DNA of 64,000 nt, from the NCBI GenBank assembly GCA_920105625.2, contig OV050030.1, positions 86,857,570-86,921,569 of the forward strand, read 5' to 3'. Position numbers and translations under genes: made by a program. Positions 8,324 through 19,876 of this stretch are shown here, in pieces; position 1 is the first letter of the stretch, and each line of letters starts with the position of its first letter. The stretch is from Clusia tigrina (taxonomy: Eukaryota > Arthropoda > Insecta > Diptera > Clusiidae). A model generated the notes under the pieces. The model was given only the letters and a program-made list of their open reading frames with translations, was not told the origin of the DNA and did no database searches.

Positions 8324-9574
8324 GGACGGAAAATACTACAAGTATTTTCCGCACACAGAATTCATACACAGCATGCAACATCCCACAGCCTAACAAAAAG
8401 TAACCACCTCGCACGCTAAATGCAACAACAAAACATTTACGCACAGACGATCTGACCAATAAGCGTAAAGGTTTTAATGATCTCAGAAACGTAAAGTGTT
8501 ATACTGAACACTACAGCGACCAAAGGCGGAACACGGAGAAAAACGAGAGAGAAACACACACAAAGCATTCAGCAGGCGGAGTACAAATAAATATTTATAA
8601 CAACAACAACAACAGTACAGCGACCGAAGGCGGAACACGGAGAAACAGAAACACGCCAACCGATCGCAAGCGCAAAGCAGTAAACAGGTGGAGTACAAAT
8701 AAATATTTATTGCAACAACAACAACAACAACACTACAACGATCGAAGGCGGAACACAGAAAGAGCACCACACACACGCTAACCGATCGCACACGCAAAGC
8801 AGTAAGCAGGCAGAGTGTAAACCAATCTCTGCAACAACAACAACACTACAGCGACCGAAGGCGGAGCACGGATGACAACGAGAGCGCACCACACATACGC
8901 GAACCGATCGCAAACGCAAAGCTGTAAACAGGCAGAGTACGAAGAAATGTTTCTACAACAACAACAACAACAACGCGACAAATAACAGCAGCGATCAGAC
9001 CACACTACTGCAAGGAACAACTCTGCTGGACAAATAGAGGTATTACAACAAGGCGGTTAACCAGCAGAAGTTGAAGGTGGCCTAAGGACAACTGGATCAC
9101 AATAACAACAAGCACTGATCCCATGGCAAGCTTTTGCTATATAAGCGAAGTGAGCCGGACAGTGAGTCTCTTTGATCCAGCATCGTTCAGCAAGTGCACA
9201 ACGCACCAAGCTCCTAGAGACGCAGCAAGCTTCGTAGTTATTAATACTATTAACAATAAATAAAACGCAGACAGAGCCAGGAGTTTATGGTTTTGACCGA
9301 CTCTCCCTGGGACACATACGCAACACAGACAGAGCCAGGAGTTTATGGTTTTGACCGACTCTCCCTGGAGACTACCACAAACCACGGACACTACCACGAA
9401 CACACAGAGTAAGGTAGTCATTAAATTTAATTATATATATACATATATAGGAAATAAGTAGTAATTTTGAAAATAAATAAAAACACTTATTAAAGCAATA
9501 CAACAGCGAGTAAATTTCTGTAAGCGACCCTGGAACCCGCTGAGTTCTTACCCCAGCGAAATTGAGTCGTTACA
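8319..9574 (+). mobile_element. LTR 3
   Basis: 1256 bp, with PPT 8304-8318, four-unit U3 block 8511-8975, TATA 9138, and doubled 43-bp motif 9268-9368. The TA tract is interrupted by CA, as in LTR 2 only. The fourth U3 unit (ACTACAACGATCG-type, ending CCAATCTCTG plus CAA) is absent from LTRs 1 and 2. Confidence 0.95.
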
Positions 9575-9575
9575 G

Positions 9576-9593
9576 TGGCGCCCGAGCAGGGAC
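9576..9593 (+). other. Primer-binding site, tRNA-Lys type (internal 3)
   Basis: Unchanged 18-base site two bases after LTR 3. Confidence 0.88.
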
Positions 9594-9783
9594 TTCCAAA
9601 AGAAATTCAACGCATCAAATTTTAAAACAGAAGTTCACTTATAGAACTCCTAGGAAATACATTCACAGAGCGATAAAGAACTACGTCAATCTACGCAGTC
9701 ACGCAGAGGAGTGCCGAATTAGCACCAGCTTAAAACACACGCACACACCCATTGTCTTCATCATCAGCTAAGACGAGCACAGG

Positions 9784-10344
9784 ATGGTGAAAACAAGTTG
9801 GTTGTATTTGCTACGCAAGGAGGAGCTGGTGATTTTTGCCGAGGAATTCGGTTTGGAGGCTACAGGTATCGCGGAGGAACTCCGCAAGCGGCTTTCAGAG
9901 TTTTTCACTGAGATAGAACTGACTCAATATCAGCAAAACCGTCTAGAGAAGCTAAAATCCATGTACGTTAGGAGCACGTCACCAAGGCTGGCCACGTCCA
10001 TAGTTACCCGCGAAACGCTGGAAGTAGACAGGCCAGGGACATTCACAGGTGCAATACCAAAGGCATGGGATACAGAGTTTCGGAGAACATCACAGCATCA
10101 CGCTGTGTCACCAACAGGCGTGGAACAAACGCACAGCGTAGCTGCACCATACGCAGTTATCGTTGACAAGGTGAGGAAGTGGTCTCTCAACTTTGACGGA
10201 GGTCGTGATCCGTTAGCATTTATAGAGCGAGTCGAGGAATTTGCAGAAGTGTACGACATAAATAAGAACTTCATCCCGCGTACCATGCCAGAACTGTTGA
10301 GAGAGCGCGCACTTATGTGGTACAGGAACAAGAATCGTGCGTGA
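9784..10344 (+). CDS. gag: Gag, nonsense-truncated (internal 3)
   Basis: 186 codons ending at TGA (10342-10344), where the other copies have TGG for Trp-187. The stop falls between the conserved WYRNN and FFLPARY segments of the capsid domain. It shares Lys-58 and the Lys in RNKNRA with internal 2, its closest relative (offset 3855 bp). Confidence 0.82.
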   Translation: MVKTSWLYLLRKEELVIFAEEFGLEATGIAEELRKRLSEFFTEIELTQYQQNRLEKLKSMYVRSTSPRLATSIVTRETLEVDRPGTFTGAIPKAWDTEFRRTSQHHAVSPTGVEQTHSVAAPYAVIVDKVRKWSLNFDGGRDPLAFIERVEEFAEVYDINKNFIPRTMPELLRERALMWYRNKNRA

Positions 10345-11668
10345 CGCGATTGGACCTCATACCGAAGAGACTTTCTTAAGTTCTTCCTACTGGCCCGCTA
10401 CATGGAGAAACTCGAAGACCAAATTCGACAGCGTTACCAGAGACCTAGAGAAGCGTTCAAGCAGTATGTGGTCGAATTGCAGAATCTCATGCGGCAAGTG
10501 CAGCCTGCCACAATTCCAATTATACGTGCGCCGTAGAGATTTGGAATCGCTACAAGAGCTGGTAGAGATGGCCGAAGATTTGGTGTGCATTCGGGGAGAA
10601 GGAGAACTACTAACAATGCCACCCACAGAACGGAGAAGAGAGCAAGGTCCACCACGAGAGGTACGGAACCGTCAGGTGACGCTAGAGAGCAGAGCGGCAC
10701 CCATAGATTCCAGAACAGCCTGCAGGCGTTGTGGCCAAAATGGTCATATAGCTCGCCAATGTCGCAACGCGCAGATATTGTTTTGTTGGGAGTGCGGGCG
10801 TAGGAAAGTGAGGACGATCGAGTGCTGCAAACAGAGAGCACCACCCAACCGAAGACTACCTTCAGGAGCACAGCACAGATCAGAACAGCGGCACCAAACC
10901 TCACAATTGGAAAAAGCATTGCACTGTGTCGGGCAACGAATCTGCGCCACCGTTTCCATTGGCACAGAAACCATCACCGCAACACTGGACACAGGTGCAA
11001 CTAACAGTTTTGTGAGCAGAGAACTAGCACGAAAGCTACGCGCTTCCACCAGCAAATTGGGAAAATCCCATACTAGAGTGCGTATGGCAGACGGCAGTAG
11101 TAGGACAGTCAGAGAGACGTGTGTGACGAATGTAAGGCTTGGAGAGAAGGCATGCAATCTAGAGCTACTGGTCATGCCGGACTCCAGTGATGATCTGCTC
11201 CTGGGAATAGACTTCATGACAAGCCTGGGAACAACATTGAAATGCGGTGATCAGGAGATCACATTGGGACCTCATAACAGTTGCGTGCAACCCCGAGAAA
11301 TTGCAACGTGCACGACAATTCGTGTTGAGAATCTCCCTCATTTCAATGCATCCCATTTCAAGAAGCACACTAACTTCAGAAATTCTAAGCAACAGACGCA
11401 CAGCAAAGAATACACAGAAAAGCAACGCATTCGAAAACACACACCACCAGGAACAAATAAGACTCATGCAAACGAATTCACCTGCCACGGAATATGTCGA
11501 GCGAAAGCGGACAGCGTATCCCACAAAGGCATAGAGAGAAGGACTCCCCAGGAATCAACACATGGACCTCGGAAAAAGGACGCGAGCGACCCCAGAGCAA
11601 GAAGGTCGCACACCGAATGCGACCCACCATCAGAGCAATCAGCGTACCTACTAGGTCAGCACCAGTGA
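10337..11668 (+). CDS. gag-pro: Gag C-terminus and protease (internal 3)
   Basis: 443 codons, nearly the same as in internal 2. CCHC knuckle and retropepsin motifs are intact. It differs by Phe for Val in the NFRNSK segment after the protease, an allele also found in internals 6-8. The tail frame is lost through the same 1-bp deletion. Confidence 0.78.
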   Translation: MRDAIGPHTEETFLSSSYWPATWRNSKTKFDSVTRDLEKRSSSMWSNCRISCGKCSLPQFQLYVRRRDLESLQELVEMAEDLVCIRGEGELLTMPPTERRREQGPPREVRNRQVTLESRAAPIDSRTACRRCGQNGHIARQCRNAQILFCWECGRRKVRTIECCKQRAPPNRRLPSGAQHRSEQRHQTSQLEKALHCVGQRICATVSIGTETITATLDTGATNSFVSRELARKLRASTSKLGKSHTRVRMADGSSRTVRETCVTNVRLGEKACNLELLVMPDSSDDLLLGIDFMTSLGTTLKCGDQEITLGPHNSCVQPREIATCTTIRVENLPHFNASHFKKHTNFRNSKQQTHSKEYTEKQRIRKHTPPGTNKTHANEFTCHGICRAKADSVSHKGIERRTPQESTHGPRKKDASDPRARRSHTECDPPSEQSAYLLGQHQ

Positions 11669-12180
11669 GAAACAGCCGAGACATACCACGTAGACGCAAC
11701 GACAGATCAAGGGACAACCAAGGTGCAATCGAGTGCACCAACAACAGCAGAAGCGACGACAAGAGAGACAAACGTAACTCCAAAAGCCACCACAGCAAAC
11801 GAATTAAACAATGGAACGGGGCTAGATGGAGAACGCCAACAGAGAAACGGATGCCAATCACAGGCGACTCAGCGATACGATTGAAGTCATACACATCCGA
11901 CAGTGAAAAACCAGAGAAGACTAAACGTAAGCACACGGAGACACCGCCAACACTCAATGCCACACCCGGGGAAGACCTCCACTTCCACAACGTAGCCGAA
12001 CTCAGGGGACCCAAGGCAGATGGCTTACCAGCGACACTAGTGGCAGATACGATAGCCACTCTGAAGGAAAGCCCAGCCAAGAGGAAACGCCTGCGTTTTC
12101 AACGACCTCCGTATCGAGTAGTACTATACCGCGGAGAAGCATCCATTCTCTTCCGTCCGCAAAGTAGGGAGGAAGTGTGA
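11494..12180 (+). pseudogene. Detached basic tail (internal 3)
   Basis: 228 codons reaching LTR 4. It has Gly in ELRGPKADG, where internals 0-2 have Ala. Confidence 0.5.
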
Positions 12181-13291
12181 GGACGGAAAATACTACAAGT
12201 ATTTTCCGCACACAGAATTCATACACAGCATGCAACATCCCACAGCCTAACAAAAAGTAACCACCTCGCACGCTAAATGCAACAACAAAACATTTACGCA
12301 CAGACGATCTGACCAATAAGCGTAAAGGTTTTAATGATCTCAGAAACGTAAAGTGTTATACTGAACACTACAGCGACCAAAGGCGGAACACGGAGAAAAA
12401 CGAGAGAGAAACACACACAAAGCATTCAGCAGGCGGAGTACAAATAAATATTTATAACAACAACAACAACAGTACAGCGACCGAAGGCGGAACACGGAGA
12501 AACAGAAACACGCCAACCGATCGCAAGCGCAAAGCAGTAAACAGGTGGAGTACAAATAAATATTTATTGCAACAACAACAACAACAACACTACAACGATC
12601 GAAGGCGGAACACAGAAAGAGCACCACACACACGCTAACCGATCGCACACGCAAAGCAGTAAGCAGGCAGAGTGTAAACCAATCTCTGCAACAACAACAA
12701 CACTACAGCGACCGAAGGCGGAGCACGGATGACAACGAGAGCGCACCACACATACGCGAACCGATCGCAAACGCAAAGCTGTAAACAGGCAGAGTACGAA
12801 GAAATGTTTCTACAACAACAACAACAACAACAACAACAACGCGACAAATAACAGCAGCGATCAGACCACACTACTGCAAGGAACAACTCTGCTGGACAAA
12901 TAGAGGTATTACAACAAGGCGGTTAACCAGCAGAAGTTGAAGGTGGCCTAAGGACAACTGGATCACAATAACAACAAGCACTGATCCCATGGCAAGCTTT
13001 TGCTATATAAGCGAAGTGAACCGGACAGTGAGTCTCTTTGATCCAGCATCGTTCAGTAAGTGCACAACGCACCAAGCTCCTAGAGACGCAGCAAGCTTCG
13101 TAGTTATTAATACTATTAACAATAAATAAAACGCAGACAGAGCCAGGAGTTTATGGTTTTGACCGACTCTCCCTGGGACACATACGCAACACAGACAGAG
13201 CCAGGAGTTTATGGTTTTGACCGATTCTCCCTGGAGACTACCACAAACCACGGACACTACCATGAACACACAGAGTAGGGTAGTCATTAAA

Positions 13292-13335
<44 letters not shown>

Positions 13336-13458
13336 AAATAAGTAGTAATTTTGAAAATAAATAAAAACACTTATTAAAGCAATACAACAGCGAGTAAATT
13401 TCTGTAAGCGACCCTGGAACCCGCTGAGTTCTTACCCCAGCGAAATTGAGTCGTTACA
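12176..13458 (+). mobile_element. LTR 4 (expanded TA class)
   Basis: 1283 bp, with PPT 12161-12175, four-unit U3 block 12368-12841, TATA 13004, and doubled motif 13134-13234. The left half is LTR 3-like. The right half belongs to the class with GATTCTCC, CCATGAAC and a long TA tract (18 repeats) shared with LTRs 7-11, 13 and 15. Confidence 0.95.
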
Positions 13459-13459
13459 G

Positions 13460-13477
13460 TGGCGCCCGAGCAGGGAC
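13460..13477 (+). other. Primer-binding site, tRNA-Lys type (internal 4)
   Basis: Intact site. The leader after it has AATTGAACGC where most copies have AATTCAACGC, a marker shared only with internals 13 and 15. Confidence 0.88.
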
Positions 13478-13667
13478 TTCCAAAAGAAATTGAACGCATC
13501 AAATTTTAAAACAGAAGTTCACTTATAGAACTCCTAGGAAATACATTCACAGAGCGATAAAGAACTACTTCAATCTACGCAGTCACGCAGAGGAGTGCCG
13601 AATTAGCACCAGCTTAAAACACACGCACACACCCATTGTCTTCATCATCAGCTAAGACGAGCACAGG

Positions 13668-14420
13668 ATGGTGAAAACAAGTTGGTTGTATTTGCTACGC
13701 AAGGAGGAGCTGGTGATTTTTGCCGAGGAATTCGGTTTGGAGGCTACAGGTATCGCGGAGGAACTCCGCAAGCGGCTTTCAGAGTTTTTCACTGAGATAG
13801 AACTGACTCAATATCAGCAAAACCGTCTAGAGAAGCTACAATCCATGTACGTTAGGAGCACGTCACCAAGGCTGGCTACGTCCATAGTTACCCGCGAAAC
13901 GCTGGAAGTGGACAGGCCAGGGACATTCACAGGTGCAATACCAAAGGCATGGGATACAGAGTTTCGGAGAACATCACAGCATCACGCTGTGTCACCAACA
14001 GGCGTGGAACAAACGCACAGCGTAGCTGCACCATACGCAGTTATCGTTGACAAGGTGAGGAAGTGGTCTCTCAACTTTGACGGAGGTCGTGATCCGTTAG
14101 CATTTATAGAGCGAGTCGAGGAATTTGCAGAAGTGTACGACATAAATAAGAACTTCATCCCGCGTACCATGCCAGAACTGTTGAGAGAGCGCGCACTTAT
14201 GTGGTACAGGAACAACAATCGTGCGTGGCGCGATTGGACCTCATACCGAAGAGACTTTCTTAAGTTCTTCCTACCGGCCCGCTACATGGAGAAACTCGAA
14301 GACCAAATTCGACAGCGTTACCAGAGACCTAGAGAAGCGTTCAAGCAGTATGTGGTCGAATTGCAGAATCTCATGCGGCAAGTGCAGCCTGCCACAATTC
14401 CAATTATACGTGCGCCGTAG
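13668..14420 (+). CDS. gag: Gag, truncated by frameshift (type A, internal 4)
   Basis: 250 codons, genuine to residue 239 and then shifted by the 41-bp deletion. It has Tyr-49, Gln-58, Met-178 and Asp-189. No other lesion is seen before the deletion. It matches internal 15 apart from Arg for Gln in the IERVEEF segment. Confidence 0.84.
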   Translation: MVKTSWLYLLRKEELVIFAEEFGLEATGIAEELRKRLSEFFTEIELTQYQQNRLEKLQSMYVRSTSPRLATSIVTRETLEVDRPGTFTGAIPKAWDTEFRRTSQHHAVSPTGVEQTHSVAAPYAVIVDKVRKWSLNFDGGRDPLAFIERVEEFAEVYDINKNFIPRTMPELLRERALMWYRNNNRAWRDWTSYRRDFLKFFLPARYMEKLEDQIRQRYQRPREAFKQYVVELQNLMRQVQPATIPIIRAP

Positions 14421-15552
14421 AGATTTGGAATCGCTACAAGAGCTGGTAGAGATGGCCGAAGATTTGGTGTGCATTCGGGGAGAAGGAGAACTACTAACAA
14501 TGCCACCCACAGAACGGAGAAGAGAGCAAGGTCCACCACGAGAGGTACGGAACCGTCAGGTGACGCTAGAGAGCAGAGCGGCACCCATAGATTCCAGAAC
14601 AGCCTGCAGGCGTTGTGGCCAAAATGGTCATATAGCTCGCCAATGTCGCAACGCGCAGATATTGTTTTGTTGGGAGTGCGGGCGTAGGGAAGTGAGGACG
14701 ATCGAGTGCTGCAAACAGAGAGCACCACCCAACCGAAGACTACATTCAGGAGCACAGCACAGATCAGAACAGCGGCACCAAACCTCACAATTGGAAAAAG
14801 CATTGCACTGTGTCGGGCAACGAATCTGCGCCACCGTTTCCATTGGCACAGAAACCATCACCGCAACACTGGACACAGGTGCAACTAACAGTTTTGTGAG
14901 CAGAGAACTAGCACGAAAGCTACGCGCTTCCACCAGCAAATTGGGAAAATCCCATACTAGAGTGCGTATGGCAGACGGCAGTAGTAGGACAGTCAGAGAG
15001 ACGTGTGTGACGAATGTAAGGCTTGGAGAGAAGGCATGCAATCTAGAGCTACTGGTCATGCCGGACTCCAGTGATGATCTGCTCCTGGGAATAGACTTCA
15101 TGACAAGCCTGGGAACAACATTGAAATGCGGTGATCAGGAGATCACATTGGGACCTCATAACAGTTGCGTGCAAACCCGAGAAATTGCAACGTGCACGAC
15201 AATTCGTGTTGAGAATCTCCCTCATTTCAATGCATCCCATTTCAAGAAGCACACTAACGTCAGAAATTCTAAACAACAGACGCACAGCAAAGAATACACA
15301 GAAAAGCAACGCATTCGAAAACACACACCACCAGGAACAAATAAGACTCATGCAAACGAATTCACCTGCCACGGAATATGCCGAGCGAAAGCGGACAGCG
15401 TATCCCACAAAGGCATAGAGAGAAGGACTTCCAAGGAATCAACACATGGACCTCGGAAAAAGGACGCGAGCGACACCAGAGCAAGAAGGTCGCACACCGA
15501 ATGCGACCCACCATCAGAGCAATCAGCGTACCTACTAGGTCAGCACCAGTGA
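14221..15552 (+). CDS. gag-pro: Gag C-terminus and protease (internal 4)
   Basis: 443 codons with intact CCHC knuckle, LDTGATNSF and LLGIDFM. Markers are Glu for Lys in CGRREVRT, His in RRLHSGAQ and Thr in VQTREIA. The frame leaves the tail at the 1-bp deletion near 15472. Confidence 0.78.
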   Translation: MRGAIGPHTEETFLSSSYRPATWRNSKTKFDSVTRDLEKRSSSMWSNCRISCGKCSLPQFQLYVRRRDLESLQELVEMAEDLVCIRGEGELLTMPPTERRREQGPPREVRNRQVTLESRAAPIDSRTACRRCGQNGHIARQCRNAQILFCWECGRREVRTIECCKQRAPPNRRLHSGAQHRSEQRHQTSQLEKALHCVGQRICATVSIGTETITATLDTGATNSFVSRELARKLRASTSKLGKSHTRVRMADGSSRTVRETCVTNVRLGEKACNLELLVMPDSSDDLLLGIDFMTSLGTTLKCGDQEITLGPHNSCVQTREIATCTTIRVENLPHFNASHFKKHTNVRNSKQQTHSKEYTEKQRIRKHTPPGTNKTHANEFTCHGICRAKADSVSHKGIERRTSKESTHGPRKKDASDTRARRSHTECDPPSEQSAYLLGQHQ

Positions 15553-16007
15553 GAAACAGCCGAGACATACCACGTAGACGCGACGACAAGAGAGACAAAC
15601 GTAACTCCAAAAGCCACCACAGCAAACGAATTAAACAATGGAACGAGGCTAGATGGAGAACGCCAACAGAGAAACGGATGCCAATCACAGGCGACTCAGC
15701 GATACGATTGAAGTCATACACATCCGACACTGAAAAACCAGAGAAGACTAAACGTAAGCACACGGGGACACCGCCAACACTGAATGCCACACCCGGGGAA
15801 GACCTCCACTTCCACAACGTAGCCGAACTCAGGGGACCCAAGGCAGATGGCTTACCAGCGACACTAGTGGCAGATACGATAGCCACTCTGAAGGAAAGCC
15901 CAGCCAAGAGGAAACGCCTGCGCTTTCAGCGACCTCCGCATCGAGTAGTACTATACCGCGGAGAAGCATCCATTCTCTTCCGTCCGCAAAGTAGGGAGGA
16001 AGTGTGA
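15378..16007 (+). pseudogene. Detached basic tail with in-frame 57-bp deletion (internal 4)
   Basis: 209 codons, against 228 in internal 15. Nineteen codons are missing near 15580, between two ACGACA direct repeats, which suggests slippage or repeat-mediated deletion. The frame stays open to the LTR. Confidence 0.55.
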
Positions 16008-16635
16008 GGACGGAAAATACTCCAATTATTTTCCGCACACAGAATTCATACACAGCACGCAACATCCCACAGCCTAACAAAAAGTAACCACCTCGAACGC
16101 TAAATGCAACAACAAAACATTTACGCACAGACGATCTGACCAATAAGCGTAAAGGTTTTAATGATCTCAGAAACGTAAAGTGTTATACTGAACACTACAG
16201 CGACCAAAGGCGGAACACGGAGAAAAACGAGAGAGAAACACACACAAAGCATTCAGCAGGCGGAGTACAAATAAATATTTATAACAACAACAACAACAGT
16301 ACAGCGACCGAAGGCGGAACACGGAGAAACAGAAACACGCCAACCGATCGCAAGCGCAAAGCAGTAAACAGGTGGAGTACAAATAAATATTTATTGCAAC
16401 AACAACAACAACACTACAACGATCGAAGGCGGAACACAGAAAGAGCACCACACACACGCTAACCGATCGCACACGCAAAGCAGTAAGCAGGCAGAGTGCA
16501 AACCAATCTCTGCAACAACAACAACACTACAGCGACCGAAGGCGGAGCACGGATGACAACGAGAGCGCACCACACATACGCGAACCGATCGCAAACGCAA
16601 AGCTGTAAACAGGCAGAGTACGAAGAAATGTTTCT

Positions 16636-16672
<37 letters not shown>

Positions 16673-17269
16673 CGCGACAAATAACAGCAGCGTTCAGACC
16701 ACACTACTGCAAGGAACAACTCTGCTGCACAAATAGAGGTATTACAACAAGGCGGTTAACCAGCAGAAGTTGAAGGTGGCCTAAGGACAACTGGACCACA
16801 ATAACAAGAAGCACTGATCCCATGGCAAGCTTTTGCTATATAAGCGAAGTGAACCGGACAGTGAGTCTCTTTGATCCAGCATCGTTCAGCAAGTGCACAA
16901 CGCACCAAGCTCCTAGAGACGCAGCAAGCTTCGTAGTTATTAATACTATTAACAATAAATAAAACGCAGACAGAGCCAGGAGTTTATGGTTTTGACCGAC
17001 TCTCCCTGGGACACATACGCAACACAGACAGAGCCAGGAGTTTATGGTTTTGACCGACTCTCCCTGGAGACTACCACAAACCACGGACACTACCACGAAC
17101 ACACAGAGTAGGGTAGTCATTAAATTTAATTATATATATATATAGGAAATAAGTAGTAATTTTGAAAATAAATAAAAACACTTATTAAAGCAATACAACA
17201 GCGAGTAAATTTCTGTAAGCGACCCTGGAACCCGCTGAGTTCTTACCCCAGCGAAATTGAGTCGTTACA
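16003..17269 (+). mobile_element. LTR 5
   Basis: 1267 bp, with PPT 15988-16002, four-unit U3 block 16195-16674 ending in a long CAA run, TATA 16837, and doubled motif 16967-17067. The TA tract has seven repeats. The 5' palindrome is altered (ACTCCAATTATT), as in LTR 16, its partner about 42.7 kb away. Confidence 0.95.
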
Positions 17270-17270
17270 G

Positions 17271-17288
17271 TGGCGCCCGAGCAGGGAC
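17271..17288 (+). other. Primer-binding site, tRNA-Lys type (internal 5)
   Basis: Unchanged 18-base site after LTR 5. Confidence 0.88.
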
Positions 17289-17478
17289 TTCCAAAAGAAA
17301 TTCAACGCATCAAATTTTAAAACAGAAGTTCACTTATAGAACTCCTAGGAAATACATTCACAGAGCGATAAAGAACTACGTCAATCTACGCAGTCACGCA
17401 GAGGAGTGCCGAATTAGCACCAGCTTAAAACACACGCACACACCCATTGTCTTCATCATCAGCTAAGACGAGCACAGG

Positions 17479-18231
17479 ATGGTGAAAACAAGTTGGTTGT
17501 ATTTGCTACGCAAGGAGGAGCTGGTGATTTTTGCCGAGGAATTCGGTTTGGAGGCTACAGGTATCGCGGAGGAACTCCGCAAGCGGCTTTCAGAGTTTTT
17601 CACTGAGATAGAACTGACTCAATATCAGCAAAACCGTCTAGAGAAGCTACAATCCATGTACGTTAGGAGCACGTCACCAAGGCTGGCTACGTCCATAGTT
17701 ACCCGCGAAACGCTGGAAGTGGACAGGCCAGGGACATTCACAGGTGCAATACCAAAGGCATGGGATACAGAGTTTCGGAGAACATCACAGCATCACGCTG
17801 TGTCACCAACAGGCGTGGAACAAACGCACAGCGTAGCTGCACCATACGCAGTTATCGTTGACAAGGTGAGGAAGTGGTCTCTCAACTTTGACGGAGGTCG
17901 TGATCCGTTAGCATTTATAGAGCGAGTCGAGGAATTTGCAGAAGTGTACGACATAAATAAGAACTTCATCCCGCGTACCATGCCAGAACTGTTGAGAGAG
18001 CGCGCACTTATGTGGTACAGGAACAACAATCGTGCGTGGCGCGATTGGACCTCATACCGAAGAGACTTTCTTAAGTTCTTCCTACCGGCCCGCTACATGG
18101 AGAAACTCGAAGACCAAATTCGACAGCGTCACCAGAGACCTAGAGAAGCGTTCAAGCAGTATGTGGTCGAATTGCAGAATCTCATGCGGCAAGTGCAGCC
18201 TGCCACAATTCCAATTATACGTGCGCCGTAG
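17479..18231 (+). CDS. gag: Gag, truncated by frameshift (type A, internal 5)
   Basis: 250 codons with the type A deletion after residue 239. His replaces Tyr-218 (RQRHQRP), a change shared only with internal 16. Confidence 0.84.
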   Translation: MVKTSWLYLLRKEELVIFAEEFGLEATGIAEELRKRLSEFFTEIELTQYQQNRLEKLQSMYVRSTSPRLATSIVTRETLEVDRPGTFTGAIPKAWDTEFRRTSQHHAVSPTGVEQTHSVAAPYAVIVDKVRKWSLNFDGGRDPLAFIERVEEFAEVYDINKNFIPRTMPELLRERALMWYRNNNRAWRDWTSYRRDFLKFFLPARYMEKLEDQIRQRHQRPREAFKQYVVELQNLMRQVQPATIPIIRAP

Positions 18232-19312
18232 AGATTTGGAATCGCTACAAGAGCTGGTAGAGATGGCCGAAGATTTGGTGTGCATTCGGGGAGAAGGAGA
18301 ACTACTAACAATGCCACCCACAGAACGGAGAAGAGAGCAAGGTCCACCACAAGAGGTACGGAACCGTCAGGTGACGCTAGAGAGCAGAGCGGCACCCATA
18401 GATTCCAGAACAGCCTGCAGGCGTTGTGGCCAAAATGGTCATATAGCTCGCCAATGTCGCAACGCGCAGATATTGTTTTGTTGGGAGTGCGGGCGTAGGA
18501 AAGTGAGGACGATCGAGTGCTGCAAACAGAGAGCACCACCCAACCGAAGACTACCTTCAGGAGCACAGCACAGATCAGAACAGCGACACCAAACCTCACA
18601 ATTGGAAAAAGCATTGCACTGTGTCGGGCAACGAATCTGCGCCACCGTTTCCATTGGCACAGAAACCATCACCGCAACACTGGACACAGGTGCAACTAAC
18701 AGTTTTGTGAGCAGAGAACTAGCACGAAAGCTACGCGCTTCCACCAGCAAATTGGGAAAATCCCATACTAGAGTGCGTATGGCAGACGGCAGTAGTAGGA
18801 CAGTCAGAGAGACGTGTGTGACGAATGTAAGGCTTGGAGAGAAGGCATGCAATCTAGAGCTACTGGTCATGCCGGACTCCAGTGATGATCTGCTCCTGGG
18901 AATAGACTTCATGACAAGCCTGGGAACAACATTGAAATGCGGTGATCAGGAGATCACATTGGGACCTCATAACAGTTGCGTGCAAACCCGAGAAATTGCA
19001 ACGTGCACGACAATTCGTGTTGAGAATCTCCCTCATTTCAATGCATCCCATTTCAAGAAGCACACTAACGTCAGAAATTCTAAACAACAGACGCACAGCA
19101 AAGAATACACAGAAAAGCAACGCATTCGAAAACACACACCACCAGGAACAAATAAGACTCATGCAAACGAATTCACCTGCCACGGAATATGCCGAGCGAA
19201 AGCGGACAGCGTATCCCACAAAGGCATAGAGAGAAGGACTTCCCAGGAATCAACACATGGACCTCGGAAAAAGGACGCGAGCGCACCCCAGAGCAAGAAG
19301 GTCGCACACTGA
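18032..19312 (+). CDS. gag-pro: Gag C-terminus and protease, ends in nonsense codon (internal 5)
   Basis: 426 codons. CCHC knuckle and protease motifs are intact. Unlike internal 4, it keeps the extra C, so the tail stays in frame until CGA becomes TGA just after KKVAH (19310-19312). Gln in PPQEVRN is shared with internal 16. Confidence 0.78.
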   Translation: MRGAIGPHTEETFLSSSYRPATWRNSKTKFDSVTRDLEKRSSSMWSNCRISCGKCSLPQFQLYVRRRDLESLQELVEMAEDLVCIRGEGELLTMPPTERRREQGPPQEVRNRQVTLESRAAPIDSRTACRRCGQNGHIARQCRNAQILFCWECGRRKVRTIECCKQRAPPNRRLPSGAQHRSEQRHQTSQLEKALHCVGQRICATVSIGTETITATLDTGATNSFVSRELARKLRASTSKLGKSHTRVRMADGSSRTVRETCVTNVRLGEKACNLELLVMPDSSDDLLLGIDFMTSLGTTLKCGDQEITLGPHNSCVQTREIATCTTIRVENLPHFNASHFKKHTNVRNSKQQTHSKEYTEKQRIRKHTPPGTNKTHANEFTCHGICRAKADSVSHKGIERRTSQESTHGPRKKDASAPQSKKVAH

Positions 19313-19876
19313 ATGCGACCCACCCTCAGAGCAATCAGCGTATCTACTAGGTCAGCACCAGTGAGAAACAGCCGAGACATACCACGTAGACGCAACGACA
19401 GATCAAGGGACAACCAGGGTGCAATCGAGTGCACCAACAACAGCAGAAGCGACGACAAGAGAGACAAACGTAACTCCAAAAGCCACCACAGCAAACGAAT
19501 TAAACAATGGAACGAGGCTAGATGGAGAACGCCAACAGAGAAACGGATGCCAATCACAGGCGACTCAGCGATACGATTGAAGTCATACACATCCGACACT
19601 GAAAAACCAGAGAAGACTAAACGTAAGCACACGGGGACACCGCCAACACTGAATGCCACACCCGGGGAAGACCTCCACTTCCACAACGTAGCCGAACTCA
19701 GGGGACCCAAGGCAGATGGCTTACCAGCGACACTAGTGGCAGATACGATAGCCACTCTGAAGGAAAGCCCAGCCAAGAAGAAACGCCTGCGCTTTCAGCG
19801 ACCTCCGCATCGAGTAGTACTATACCGCGGAGAAGCATCCATTCTCTTCCGTCCGCAAAGTAGGGAGGAAGTGTGA
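19313..19876 (+). pseudogene. Basic tail downstream of nonsense codon (internal 5)
   Basis: 187 codons in the same frame as the preceding entry, beginning directly after its stop and running to LTR 6. Confidence 0.5.
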
